DNA of 44,167 nt from Planobispora longispora (GCF_016863135.1 NZ_BOOH01000030.1:1-44167); one strand, 5' to 3'. Shown: positions 24,666-32,912, numbered from the stretch's first letter. A program made the numbers and translations. Notes: generated from the sequence alone by a model not told the origin.

Positions 24666-25853
24666 TCACCGATAGTGGAACGCCGGTTCCGGGTGCATCA
24701 GGAAGTCGTGGTGGGAGATGTTCCAGGCGTAGGCCCCGGCCATCGCGAACTCGACCACGTCGCCCGCCTCCAGCCGGACCGGGACCCTCCGGGCCAGCAC
24801 GTCCTTCGGCGTGCAGAGCTGGCCGACGATCGTGACCGGCTCGCCATGCCCGCCCGGGCCGCCCGCCGAGGTCCAGGCGGCCAGCGGCTGGTCATGACCC
24901 TTGGTGGCGGGGGTGCGGATGTGGTGGGTGCCCCCGGCGACCACCGCGAACAGCTCGCCGTGGACCCGCTTGACGTCGATCACCCGGGTGACGTACCGCC
25001 CGCAGTAGACGGTCAGCGCACGCCCCGGCTCGATCCGCAGCACCTCGCCGGGGCGCCGGAGCGCCGCCAGGCCCTCGCCGTACGTCTTCCAGTCGAACCG
25101 GGCGACCGGGTCGGTGTAGGACACGGCCATGCCGCCGCCGAGGTTGACCTCGGTGACGCCGAGCCCGCGCGCGTAGTCCAGTACGGCCGCCGCGAGCTCC
25201 AGCATCCTGGCCGCGTCCAGGCCGCTGGCCAGGTGGGCGTGGATTCCGCGCAGCCGTACCGGACCATGCCCGTCCGGACCATGCCCATCCGGACCATGCC
25301 CGTCCGGCCCGCGCCCGTCGTGCCCGCCCGGGGGAGAGAGCAGGTCAAGGCACTCCGCGACCCCGTCCGGGTCCATGCCGAACGGGGTGGCCCCGCCGCC
25401 CATGGCCAGTGAGGCGCCCTCGACCGGGACGTCCAGGTTGACCCGGAGCAGAACGTCGGCCGGGCGCCTCCGGGACGGCCCCGGGGCCAGCAGCCGCCGC
25501 AGTTCGGAGGGGCTCTCCACGTGCAGCCGGGTGACGTCCGCCAGCAGCTCGGCGTCGGTCTTGCCCGGCCCGCCCAGCGCGACGGGCGTGTCCGGGAACA
25601 GCGCGCGCACGTGCGCCAGCTCCCCGCCCGACGCCACCTCGAAGCCGTCCACGTGCGGGGCGAGCACCCGCAGCAGCTCGGCGTCGGGGTTGGCCTTGAC
25701 CGCGTAGTAGAGCTCGACGCCGTCCAGCGCCGCCCGGACCGCGGCCGCGTGCGCGTCCAGGGCGGCCAGATCGTAGACGTACGCGGGCAGGTCGCCGGGG
25801 ACCGCGGAGAGGGGGGCGGAAAGGGGCACGGGGAGAACCTCCGGGGACGTCAT
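24666..25853 (-). CDS. PLP-dependent decarboxylase of a NIS siderophore operon (PvsE/SbnH-like)
   Basis: This 395-residue group IV (alanine-racemase fold) decarboxylase is related to diaminopimelate and ornithine decarboxylases. The PLP lysine is Lys53 in YYAVKANPD; VASGGELAHVRALF, IHAHLASGLD and NLGGGMAVSYTD (glycine-rich phosphate loop) follow. As the last gene of the operon, overlapping the upstream synthetase by ATGA, it most likely makes or finishes a diamine or amino-alcohol building block. Vibrioferrin PvsE (supplying ethanolamine from serine) and staphyloferrin B SbnH are the models. A Gly-His-Pro-Asp repeat (residues about 178-198) is inserted before IHAHLASG. Confidence 0.85.
   Translation of the reverse strand: MTSPEVLPVPLSAPLSAVPGDLPAYVYDLAALDAHAAAVRAALDGVELYYAVKANPDAELLRVLAPHVDGFEVASGGELAHVRALFPDTPVALGGPGKTDAELLADVTRLHVESPSELRRLLAPGPSRRRPADVLLRVNLDVPVEGASLAMGGGATPFGMDPDGVAECLDLLSPPGGHDGRGPDGHGPDGHGPDGHGPVRLRGIHAHLASGLDAARMLELAAAVLDYARGLGVTEVNLGGGMAVSYTDPVARFDWKTYGEGLAALRRPGEVLRIEPGRALTVYCGRYVTRVIDVKRVHGELFAVVAGGTHHIRTPATKGHDQPLAAWTSAGGPGGHGEPVTIVGQLCTPKDVLARRVPVRLEAGDVVEFAMAGAYAWNISHHDFLMHPEPAFHYR
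25261..25320 (-). repeat. 15-base tandem repeat inside the decarboxylase gene
   Basis: GGACCATGCCCGTCC occurs at 25261-25275, with one change at 25276-25290, again at 25291-25305, and diverged at 25306-25320. It encodes GHGPD-type pentapeptides in a surface loop and keeps the frame. Confidence 0.82.
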
Positions 25854-27514
25854 GACAGCACCGCCAGGGGATTGGCCACCGGGACATACCCCGCCGCGCG
25901 GTCCGCCGACCGCGCCCATCGCACCGACAGGTTGGCCTTGGCGGGCAGCGGCGCCCCGGCCAGAAGGTCCGACAGCTCACGCGGCCATCCCCGGGAGGCG
26001 GCGTAGCCCGCGAGCACCTCCCCCGCGGCCGCCCACAGCTCCCGCAGCAGCGCGTCCGCCTCCGGGGACGTCCCGGCGAGCGTGGCGGCGACCTCCGGCA
26101 GGTGGTTGACCATCAGGCAGTAGAGCACCCGGTTCCAGCCGCTCGCCGCGTCGTAGGCGAGCCGGTCGGCGACCCGGCCGGGCAGGTCGGACAGGTCGTG
26201 GCGACCGGCGACGAGCTTGGTGCCCTCCAGGTCGCGGAAGACGGCCTCCACCGGGATCCCGGCGTCGTCCACACCGACCAGCACGTTCTGCAGATGCGGC
26301 TCCAGCACCACGCCGTGGCTCAGGTAGGCGTCCAGCACCGGCGGCGCCACCCGCTCCACGTAGGCGCGCCACCAGCGCACCGGGTCGGCCGCGGCGGCCC
26401 CCGGGAGGACGCCGGGGGAACCGCCCGCGGCCAGGGCGCCGCTCAGCAGGGGGGTGACGCCCGGACGGCAGACCGACCAGGGGCTCACCCGGATGATGAC
26501 CCCGAGCCCCTCCATCAGCCGGACGCCGAGATCCGCCGACCGGTAGCCGGGTTCGGGCAGCCAGCGGGTCCCGGGGAACTCCGCGGCCAGCCGCCGGAAC
26601 ACCGGATCCAGGCGCGAGGTCAGCTCGACCGCCCCGGCGAGCTCGTACCAGGAGTTCTTCCGCACGCAGTTGGTGATCCGCACGTCCAGGCTGAACTTCA
26701 GGCACCGGTCGATCGACGGCTCGTAGACCGTGCGGACCGACGAGGTGGGGATCGCGGGGCGGGAGCCGTACCCCAGGTCGATCAGTCTCCCGTCGGCCAG
26801 CGGCGCGGCCAGCTCCGCCGCGAGCAGGTCGAACTGCCAGGGGTGGACGGGGAGCGGCGCGTATCCGAGCGGCGCGCCCAGCCCGTCCAGCGCCGCCGTG
26901 TCGCCCTGCTCGGCCAGCAGGTCGCGGCGGACCCCGAGGAGCCGGAGCGGGAAGCGGGCGTGCGCCTCGGGGGCGTACCGGAGCCAGTCCGCGCCGCCCC
27001 CCTCCACGCCGCCACGGCCCTTCTCCGGGCCGGTTCCCGGGGCGTGTCCCGCGCCGGAGCCGCGGCCGCCGCGGGCCTTCGGGCTGGGGTGGAACGGGTG
27101 CCCGAAGACCAGCGCCTGCTCGGACGCCAGCCACGGGTCCGCCGGAGCGGCGGTCTCCCGCCGGGCCCGCAGCAGCGCCGCCATGACCTCCCGGCTCGCC
27201 CGGACCTGGGCCGCGAACTCCTCGTTGCCGCCGCCCAGCTCGCCTTCCACGAGCCGGACGAGGTCGTCGGCGGGGAGCGGCCGCCAGCAGCCGTCCTCCA
27301 GCCGCTCGGGGAGGCCCTCGAAGCGCAGCGCGAGCCCGCCGTGCGTCCGCGCCCGGAGCAGGTCGCCCGCCACGCGCAGGAGGACGTACGGCCCGGCGTG
27401 CCAGACCTGCCCGCGCGGCCCGGCCACCTCCCTGACGGTGCAGCGCAGCAGCGCCGCCGAGGTCGCCTCCTCGGCGACGGCGGCGGGGGAGTCGAGCGCG
27501 AGGCCGGTGGTCAT
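25850..27514 (-). CDS. IucA/IucC family siderophore synthetase (second in operon)
   Basis: This 554-residue NIS synthetase condenses citrate or a citryl intermediate with an amine or alcohol using ATP. Family marks are FGHPFHPSPKARGG (ATP site), LPVHPWQFDLL, SSVRTVYEPSIDRCLKFSLD followed by ITNCVRKNSWYEL, and in the C-terminal part HGVVLEPHLQNVL with FRDLEGTKLV. A Gly-rich insert follows the first motif. It overlaps the upstream synthetase by ATGA (27511-27514) and the decarboxylase by ATGA at the other end. By position it corresponds to PvsD of vibrioferrin synthesis; the real substrate is not readable. Confidence 0.9.
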   Translation of the reverse strand: MTTGLALDSPAAVAEEATSAALLRCTVREVAGPRGQVWHAGPYVLLRVAGDLLRARTHGGLALRFEGLPERLEDGCWRPLPADDLVRLVEGELGGGNEEFAAQVRASREVMAALLRARRETAAPADPWLASEQALVFGHPFHPSPKARGGRGSGAGHAPGTGPEKGRGGVEGGGADWLRYAPEAHARFPLRLLGVRRDLLAEQGDTAALDGLGAPLGYAPLPVHPWQFDLLAAELAAPLADGRLIDLGYGSRPAIPTSSVRTVYEPSIDRCLKFSLDVRITNCVRKNSWYELAGAVELTSRLDPVFRRLAAEFPGTRWLPEPGYRSADLGVRLMEGLGVIIRVSPWSVCRPGVTPLLSGALAAGGSPGVLPGAAAADPVRWWRAYVERVAPPVLDAYLSHGVVLEPHLQNVLVGVDDAGIPVEAVFRDLEGTKLVAGRHDLSDLPGRVADRLAYDAASGWNRVLYCLMVNHLPEVAATLAGTSPEADALLRELWAAAGEVLAGYAASRGWPRELSDLLAGAPLPAKANLSVRWARSADRAAGYVPVANPLAVLS

Positions 27515-29412
27515 GGAGTCCTCTGCTGGGTCACGGGCCGGAGGGCCGCGGGGGGCTGGCGGAGGTAGTTGGGGCCGCTGGTGCCGTAGAACTTGTTCAC
27601 GTCGCGCGCCCCGGTGCGCGCCTTGTCCACGAGGGTCCCGGCGGTGACCATCGACTTGCCGACGAGCCGGGCGGCGTCGAGGGTCCTGGCCCGCAGCAGC
27701 CGGGCCATCGGGTCGTCGCCGTACGGCTCCAGCGCCTCGGCGAGCGCGTCCCCGACGAGCCGGGCGGCCCGCGGCGCGGGCAGCGCGCCGAACGCCGGGG
27801 CGGCGGCGGCGAGGTGGAGGGTGATGGTCACGAACACGTCGGCGAGCGCGTGCGGGTCGTCGGTGAGCATGCGCTCGTCGGTGAAGTCCGGCACGGTCAG
27901 GCCGGCGGCCCGCAGGTGTCCGGGGGAGGCCAGCAGGCCGTCGTTGTCCTTGACCAGGAGCCGGAAGGGGGCGGAGTCCGCGCCGGAGCCGGGACCGTCG
28001 GTACCCGGCCCGGCCTCCTCTCCGAGGACGAGGGCGAGGTTCTGCTGGTGGGCCTCGAGCGCGGTGCCGTACTCGACGAACAACCGCACCCCGAACCCGA
28101 ACAGCAGCCGCAGATAGGCGCCGAGCAGCCCCTCCACGTCCCCGCCGGACAGCCGGTCCGCCAGCGCCTCGACGACCGTGCCTGCGCCGGGCAGGGGCGC
28201 GAGCAGCGCGGCGACCGGGACGATCTCGCCCGGCGGCAGGCGGCGGAGCAGCCAGCCCAGGTACTCGTGCCCGGCGTGGGCGTGGGTCTGCTCGTCGGCC
28301 AGGAGGATCCCGGGGGACGGCATCGCGCGCAGCAGCAGCTCGGCCCGGGCCCCGTCGGCCAACGTGCCCGGCTTGATCGAGCGCCGGTTGCGGAGTCCGA
28401 GGGTGCTGGTGGTCAGCGGCAGCTTCAGCTGCGCGCGCGGGCCGATCGCGACGGTGCGCATCGACAGAGTGGGCCTGACCGTCAGGTACGGCACCGGCCC
28501 CACGACCGCCCACGGGATCTCCCGTACGGCGGGGACGGTCAGCGGGTGCACGGGGAAGAGCGCGTGCGTCTGGGCGAACTCCCGGGGCAACCCGGCCGCC
28601 GCGAACGCCTCGGCCGCCCCGGCCGCCTCGGACCACCTTCGCGACTCCGCCGGGTCGGATGTCCCGAGCCCTCCGGCCGGACCGCCCCTCCCGAGCCCCG
28701 GGACCGGCGGCACGGGCGTCCCGGTGACCCGCTCCCGGGGCACCGCCGCCCATCGCAGGGCGAAGCTCGGCGCGAACTCCGGCGCGTATGCCACCAGTTC
28801 CTCATCCGTCAGCCCGACCCGGGACCGCGCCGTCGGATAGACCGGATGGTCCACGAAGGCCGCCAACGTCTCGTAGCGCACAGCGTCCTCGCTCACGCTC
28901 GGAGCCGTCACCGCCTCGCGCGCCGCCGAGATGCGCGCTTGCGTGCTCGGCAGACTCCGGGAGGCTCCGTCATCAGCCGTCTCGGACGCCGTCGGGGCGT
29001 ATGCCACGTCCGATGGTCCTGCGGGGTTCCGAGCGGAGGCGGGGACGCTGCGGCCCAGGCGGGCCAGGACGTCCTCGCGGTGTCCGTCGTGGAGGTCGAG
29101 GGCGCGGAGGGCCTCGTGGCACTCGCGGGCGAACGCCTCGACCCCGGGGGCGTCGGCCGGGGCGGCGATCTCCCGGAGCGTGTCGAGCACGTCCTCCAGC
29201 CGGAGGCGCTCCTCGGGCGCCGCCACGAAGTCCTGGAAGAGCGAGCCCGGGACCAGCCGGACCCGGTGCCCGCCGGTGAGGACGACGGCGACGCCGTCCT
29301 TGCTCCGGGTCACCCGCCCGGCCAGCCCTCCGTAGTCCTCGCGCAGGAGCGCGTTCAGGACGCGGGCGGCGAGGTACGGCTCCCGCCCCGTGACGGTGCT
29401 TCCCGCGATCAC
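27511..29412 (-). CDS. IucA/IucC family siderophore synthetase (first in operon)
   Basis: This 633-residue NIS synthetase is of a different subgroup from its neighbour. Marks include VDHPVYPTARSRVGL, ALFPVHPLTVPAVREI, RPTLSMRTVAIGPRAQLKLP and STLGLRNRRSIKPGTLADGA, and in the C-terminal part VEYGTALEAHQQNLALVL with RLLVKDNDGLL. The final residues KFYGTSGPNYLRQPP are typical of the family end. The GTG at 29412 overlaps the stop of the ATP-grasp gene by four bases (GTGA). An extra loop (about residues 130-170) is Ser/Ala rich. It corresponds by position to PvsB. Confidence 0.9.
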   Translation of the reverse strand: MIAGSTVTGREPYLAARVLNALLREDYGGLAGRVTRSKDGVAVVLTGGHRVRLVPGSLFQDFVAAPEERLRLEDVLDTLREIAAPADAPGVEAFARECHEALRALDLHDGHREDVLARLGRSVPASARNPAGPSDVAYAPTASETADDGASRSLPSTQARISAAREAVTAPSVSEDAVRYETLAAFVDHPVYPTARSRVGLTDEELVAYAPEFAPSFALRWAAVPRERVTGTPVPPVPGLGRGGPAGGLGTSDPAESRRWSEAAGAAEAFAAAGLPREFAQTHALFPVHPLTVPAVREIPWAVVGPVPYLTVRPTLSMRTVAIGPRAQLKLPLTTSTLGLRNRRSIKPGTLADGARAELLLRAMPSPGILLADEQTHAHAGHEYLGWLLRRLPPGEIVPVAALLAPLPGAGTVVEALADRLSGGDVEGLLGAYLRLLFGFGVRLFVEYGTALEAHQQNLALVLGEEAGPGTDGPGSGADSAPFRLLVKDNDGLLASPGHLRAAGLTVPDFTDERMLTDDPHALADVFVTITLHLAAAAPAFGALPAPRAARLVGDALAEALEPYGDDPMARLLRARTLDAARLVGKSMVTAGTLVDKARTGARDVNKFYGTSGPNYLRQPPAALRPVTQQRTP

Positions 29413-30596
29413 ACGACCACCCAGGGACTCTCGGAGTCGAAGGCCGCGATGGCCTCGTCCACGCTCGCCCGGTCGGGCCCGATGGCGCGGACGATACCCA
29501 GATAATCCCTGTTCGTGTGACTCTGGTCGACGCGGTCGCCCACGGTGCGCAGCGGCCGGTGCCAGAGCCGCACCCGGTCGCCGGGCGGCGGCGTGACCGT
29601 CCCGGGAGCCGCGACCACGGTCCCCGACCGGTCCGCGACGATGCTCAGGGCGGTCCCGTGGCCCCCGGCCGCGCCGGAGTCGCCCGTCCCCGCCCCGAGG
29701 TGGACGCCGAGGATCCGCTCGAACAGCGGGATCCCCAGCAGGTCGGCCAGGAGGAAGTCGCAGTGGTCGCCGATCACCCGGTAGTTGACCTCGATGATCC
29801 GCGGCCCGTCCGGCGTCGTCACGTACTCGGTGTGGCAGGCCCCGAACCCCACTCCCAGAGCATCGAGGGCCCGCAGCACGTGATCGCGCTCCCGTGGGGG
29901 CGGGGGCTCCCAGTCCAGGCGCTCCTCCACGAAGTGCGGCAGCGGCCCGAGCGTGGTCCGGAAGCCGCCGAGCACCCGGGTCTCCCGGCCGTCGCCCAGC
30001 GTCTCCATCGTGCGCAGCGGGCCGTCGAGGAATTCCTCCACGACGAGCGCCTCGCCCGGCCGCCGGCGCCGGATCTCCCGTACGGCCTCGGCCAGCTCGC
30101 GGCCGTCCCGGACGAGGACGACGTCCTCGCTGGCCACGCCCTCGCGTGGTTTGACCACGGCGGGCAGCGGCACGTCCCGCTCCGGGACCGCGTCGCCGGG
30201 CGCCAGCCGTACCGAGCGGACGGTCTCGACCCCGGCCGCCGCCAGCCGCCGCCGGGTGAGCGCCTTGTTCTTGGCCGTGACGCACGCCCGCCAGTCCTTG
30301 CCGGGCAGTCCGAAGTAGGCGGCGGCCAGGGCGGTCTCGGCCTGGATGTGGTCGGAGTTGGAGAAGATCGCGTCGGGTGCGCGGTGGTGCGCGACGGCGT
30401 CGATCACCGCGCGCGCGTCGTGCACGTCGCAGGCGAGCACGTCGACCCCCTCGGCGATCCCTGCGGCCGCGGAGTCCCCGTACTGCTCCGGCCGGTCGGT
30501 GAGGATCGTGACGTCGCAGCCCAGCGCGCGCGCCGCGGGCAGGAAACCGTCGATGACCGAGTCTGTCGGTTTGAGCGTGGTGAGGTACAGCCGCAA
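29409..30596 (-). CDS. ATP-grasp ligase of the siderophore operon (PvsA-like)
   Basis: This 395-residue ATP-grasp enzyme would form an amide between an amino acid and a carboxylate. N-terminal strand LRLYLTTLKPTDSV leads to the pre-ATP domain; VKPREGVASEDVVLV and ALVVEEFLDGPLRTME are the ATP-grasp segments, and RIIEVNYRVIGDHCDFLLAD carries the metal-binding Glu and Asn. The start is set at the TTG (30596). The in-frame ATG at 30641 lies on the -10 and upstream of the iron box (30613-30631), so it cannot be on the transcript. It is the first gene of the operon and PvsA of vibrioferrin synthesis is the closest model. Confidence 0.82.
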   Translation of the reverse strand: MRLYLTTLKPTDSVIDGFLPAARALGCDVTILTDRPEQYGDSAAAGIAEGVDVLACDVHDARAVIDAVAHHRAPDAIFSNSDHIQAETALAAAYFGLPGKDWRACVTAKNKALTRRRLAAAGVETVRSVRLAPGDAVPERDVPLPAVVKPREGVASEDVVLVRDGRELAEAVREIRRRRPGEALVVEEFLDGPLRTMETLGDGRETRVLGGFRTTLGPLPHFVEERLDWEPPPPRERDHVLRALDALGVGFGACHTEYVTTPDGPRIIEVNYRVIGDHCDFLLADLLGIPLFERILGVHLGAGTGDSGAAGGHGTALSIVADRSGTVVAAPGTVTPPPGDRVRLWHRPLRTVGDRVDQSHTNRDYLGIVRAIGPDRASVDEAIAAFDSESPWVVV

Positions 30597-30612
30597 CGAA
30601 GAACCCCCGAAT

Positions 30613-30631
30613 GCAGGTAAGGCTAACCTAA
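30613..30631 (-). promoter_or_regulatory. Iron box (DmdR/IdeR-type operator)
   Basis: GCAGGTAAGGCTAACCTAA matches the actinobacterial iron-box consensus TTAGGTTAGGCTAACCTAA at 16 of 19 positions. It lies just downstream of the predicted transcript start of the siderophore operon, a classic repressor position. Iron-loaded DmdR/IdeR would switch the operon off. Confidence 0.88.
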
Positions 30632-30639
30632 CCAACCGC

Positions 30640-30645
30640 ATCTTA
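30640..30645 (-). promoter_or_regulatory. -10 element of the siderophore operon
   Basis: On the minus strand this reads TAAGAT, a good TANNNT hexamer, with the iron box starting 8 bases downstream. No clear -35 was found at the right distance. Confidence 0.55.
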
Positions 30646-30844
30646 GTGGGAGGGAGATCATCGTGTGGCCCGACCGGTCAATCACCCTAAATGTCTGGTC
30701 CATCGAGAGGGGAGGCGGGGCGCCGGCTGATGCGCCACCCGACCGCCCACCGCGTTTTTCCCGGCGGCGATACGGTGTTTGCCCTAGAGAGCGGGAATCC
30801 GGCGAATCGTAAGAGGCGACCGGTTCGGGGAGGAGCGGAACGGC

Positions 30845-31825
30845 GTGGAGATCACAGTGGGCGAAGGAGTACTGGGGCCGTTGCTGCTCGCGCGCAGCGC
30901 CATCGACCGCTCGGCCGTGCTGCGCGACGACGTCGAGTGGATCGGGCGGGCGTGGGCGGACGGCACGACCAAGGTCGTGGTCATCGACGACGGGCGGGCC
31001 CTGGTGCGGCGGAGCGGGGACGGGATCGGCCTCGTCCTGCTCTCCCCGGACGAGGCCCCCGAGGGCGAGCGCTACCTGCTCGGCGTGGGCGCCGACGGGG
31101 TCGCGTACTTCGCGGTGGCGGCCTCACCGGGGAACGCCGGGTGGAACGGGGCCGCTCCCGCGCGGATCGTCGCCCCGCTGGAGGCCGGGGCGCTGCCGGA
31201 GGGCGAGGCCGTGCCCACCGGGCTGCGCCAGGTCGGCGCCCTGCTGGGAGACCTGGACGCCGGGCTGCTGGTCCACGCGGTCGCCCTGGAGGCGTGGCAC
31301 TCCACGCACGAGTTCTGCCCGCGCTGCGGTGGCCGTACGGAGGTGCGGGCGGGCGGGCACATGCGGGTGTGCCCGGACGACGGCAGCCAGCACTTCCCCC
31401 GGGTCGACCCCGCGGTGATCATGCTCGTCCACGACGACGAGGACCGGTGCCTCCTCGCCCGGGGGCCGCAGTGGCCCGAGGGGCGGATGTCGGTTCTCGC
31501 CGGATTCGTGGAGCCGGGAGAGTCGCTGGAGCAGGCGGTGATCCGCGAGGTGGCCGAGGAGGTCGGTGTGCGCGTCACCGCCCCCCGCTACCTGGGCAGC
31601 CAGCCCTGGCCGTTCCCGCGCAGCCTGATGCTCGGCTTCTTCGCCCGGGCCACCTCCACCGAACTGGTCCCCGACGCCGAGGAGATCGCCGAGGCGCGCT
31701 GGTTCACCCGGGCGGAGCTGGCGGACGCGCTGCGGAGTGGCGAGGTGGCCCTGCCGCCCGTGGTCTCGATCGCGCGACGCCTGATCGAGACCTGGTACGG
31801 CGGGGACCTGCACGGGGACTGGTGA
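30845..31825 (+). CDS. nudC: NAD(+) diphosphatase NudC
   Basis: This 326-residue enzyme hydrolyses NADH and NAD to NMN(H) and AMP and may remove NAD caps from RNA. The Nudix box runs from Gly220 to Val242 (GFVEPGESLEQAVIREVAEE), and SQPWPFPRS (252-260) is the NADH-pyrophosphatase signature. The zinc ribbon has Cys158, Cys161 and Cys176, but the fourth cysteine is missing (VCPDDGSQ), so a different ligand or a lost metal is implied. The N-terminal domain covers about 1-150. The GTG start has GGAGGAG upstream. Its place between adnB and mycoredoxin matches M. tuberculosis (Rv3199c), apart from the inserted siderophore operon. Confidence 0.94.
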   Translation: MEITVGEGVLGPLLLARSAIDRSAVLRDDVEWIGRAWADGTTKVVVIDDGRALVRRSGDGIGLVLLSPDEAPEGERYLLGVGADGVAYFAVAASPGNAGWNGAAPARIVAPLEAGALPEGEAVPTGLRQVGALLGDLDAGLLVHAVALEAWHSTHEFCPRCGGRTEVRAGGHMRVCPDDGSQHFPRVDPAVIMLVHDDEDRCLLARGPQWPEGRMSVLAGFVEPGESLEQAVIREVAEEVGVRVTAPRYLGSQPWPFPRSLMLGFFARATSTELVPDAEEIAEARWFTRAELADALRSGEVALPPVVSIARRLIETWYGGDLHGDW

Positions 31826-31932
31826 CCGGATCGTCCGGACTGTCGTTGAATGTCAGGGAGATCAACAGGCGATTTAGGGGCTATTTGCTCTATGTAGTTG
31901 TGTGGTAACTATGTGTATTCATGTAGCGGGAT

Positions 31933-31969
31933 GGGGGTATCGACTCCTCGGATCCGGAGTCGGTCCCCC
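31933..31969 (+). promoter_or_regulatory. Leader hairpin before the 68-residue secreted protein
   Basis: GGGGG (31933-31937) and CGACTCC (31941-31947) pair with GGAGTCG (31956-31962) and CCCCC (31965-31969) around a small internal loop. It lies in a 225-base gap whose first half (31840-31925) is AT-rich and probably holds the promoter. It may end nudC or structure the next gene's leader. Confidence 0.4.
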
Positions 31970-32050
31970 GGCTGGCAGCCGAGGCGGACGCCGGATCTGA
32001 TCCGAGCCCGGTCCGGGACAGGACCGGAGCGAGAAAGGAACCGGAGTCAT

Positions 32051-32257
32051 ATGAGCAGATCACTGTGCCGCATCGCACTCACGGCGATGGCGGCGGCAGC
32101 CCTGGCACTGTCGGGTTCGTCCCTCGCCATCGCGGGCGACCGCGACGATCCGTCCGACCACTCCGAGTGGAGTGGTTCCGCCTTCTTCAAGACGTCGTCG
32201 CAGCAGGCCGGTCCGACGGGGGCGTCGAGCACCCACACCGTCAGCGGCGCCGACTGA
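32051..32257 (+). CDS. Very small secreted protein, SGA motif type
   Basis: This 68-residue exported peptide has a clear signal sequence (MSRSLCRIALTAMAAAALAL, with a cut near AIAGD), leaving about 40 mature residues with no cysteine. The mature part contains SSQQAGPTGASSTHTVSGAD. The next gene's product carries a related stretch (SRAGPGGASLK and, later, TVSGAG), so the two form a small family. AAAGGA lies about 13 bases before the ATG. The function is unknown. The name given here describes only the motif. Confidence 0.6.
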   Translation: MSRSLCRIALTAMAAAALALSGSSLAIAGDRDDPSDHSEWSGSAFFKTSSQQAGPTGASSTHTVSGAD

Positions 32258-32288
32258 GATCGGCGGCCGGACGTTCATCGTGATGGAT

Positions 32289-32317
32289 GTGGGTCCCGCA
32301 CGCTGGGCGGGACCCAC
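32289..32317 (+). terminator. Hairpin between the two small secreted proteins
   Basis: GTGGGTCCCGC (32289-32299) pairs perfectly with GCGGGACCCAC (32307-32317). It could act as a partial terminator that sets the ratio of the two products. Confidence 0.55.
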
Positions 32318-32358
32318 TGCCAGTGCCTTCCGCAGCAGAATCCCGTGAGGAACATCAA

Positions 32359-32799
32359 ATGACCGGTATGACAGCGCGCCGTCTCCTCGGTGCAGGAATC
32401 GTGGCGCTCGTGCTCGGCGGGCTCTCCGGAACAGCCGTGGCCGACACCTTCTGGGAGCGATCCGAGAGCCGGGCGGGTCCGGGCGGCGCGAGCCTGAAGA
32501 TCATGAGGGCCTACGCCGGCGACGACGGCAGAGTCCTTTTCGAAGAACTGCACTACACGGCCGGTCCCGACGGCGCGAAGGTCTACAGGACCGTCAGCGG
32601 CGCGGGCGGGAACGACGGCGCCGCGCCGGTCTCACGCGGCGCCCGCCAGCCCGCCGGGGCGAGCGGGGACGACGGCGCCGAGCCGATTCCGCTCCGCGCC
32701 CGCAAGCCGGCCGGCGTGAGCAAGGGCGGCGGCGCCGAGCGGGTCCCGCTCCGCGCCCGCAAGGCCGGAACCCAGAAGGCCGGCACGCCTCGCCGGTGA
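32359..32799 (+). CDS. Secreted protein with basic tail repeats
   Basis: This 146-residue exported protein has a signal peptide (MTGMTARRLLGAGIVALVLG, cut near AVADT). Residues about 30-85 contain RAGPGGAS and YTAGPDGAKVYRTVSGAG, related to the mature part of the upstream 68-residue product. The C-terminal 60 residues are three imperfect units: GAAPVSRGARQPAGAS, GAEPIPLRARKPAGVS and GAERVPLRARKAGTQ. This tail is strongly basic and probably disordered. GTGAGG lies 8 bases before the chosen ATG. No known family. A wall-polymer or nucleic-acid binding role is only inference from charge. Confidence 0.62.
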   Translation: MTGMTARRLLGAGIVALVLGGLSGTAVADTFWERSESRAGPGGASLKIMRAYAGDDGRVLFEELHYTAGPDGAKVYRTVSGAGGNDGAAPVSRGARQPAGASGDDGAEPIPLRARKPAGVSKGGGAERVPLRARKAGTQKAGTPRR

Positions 32800-32860
32800 T
32801 CTCCGGCGGGGCGTCCGGACGGAAGTCTCCGGCCCGGTGCCGGGGGCCCGGCGGATCCGG

Positions 32861-32902
32861 GCCGGAGCGGCCGGGTCGGAGCGGCTGGGTGGGAGCGGCT
32901 GA
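32861..32902. repeat. 14-base tandem repeat (CGGAGCGG type)
   Basis: Three consecutive 14-base units read GCCGGAGCGGCCGG, GTCGGAGCGGCTGG and GTGGGAGCGGCTGA. They lie between the convergent 146-residue secreted-protein gene and the mycoredoxin gene. Confidence 0.7.
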
Positions 32903-32912
32903 GCGCGGACGC

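Noticed and set aside
30639-30641. ATG as the start of the ATP-grasp gene
   Set aside because: It overlaps the TAAGAT -10 and lies upstream of the iron box, so it would not be on the mRNA; the TTG at 30596 fits.
30691-31908. A long plus-strand frame overlapping nudC
   Set aside because: It is out of frame with the Nudix motifs and has Arg/Gly-rich shadow composition.
32289-32317. A riboswitch before the 146-residue secreted protein
   Set aside because: Only a simple stem is seen; no conserved riboswitch core is recognisable.
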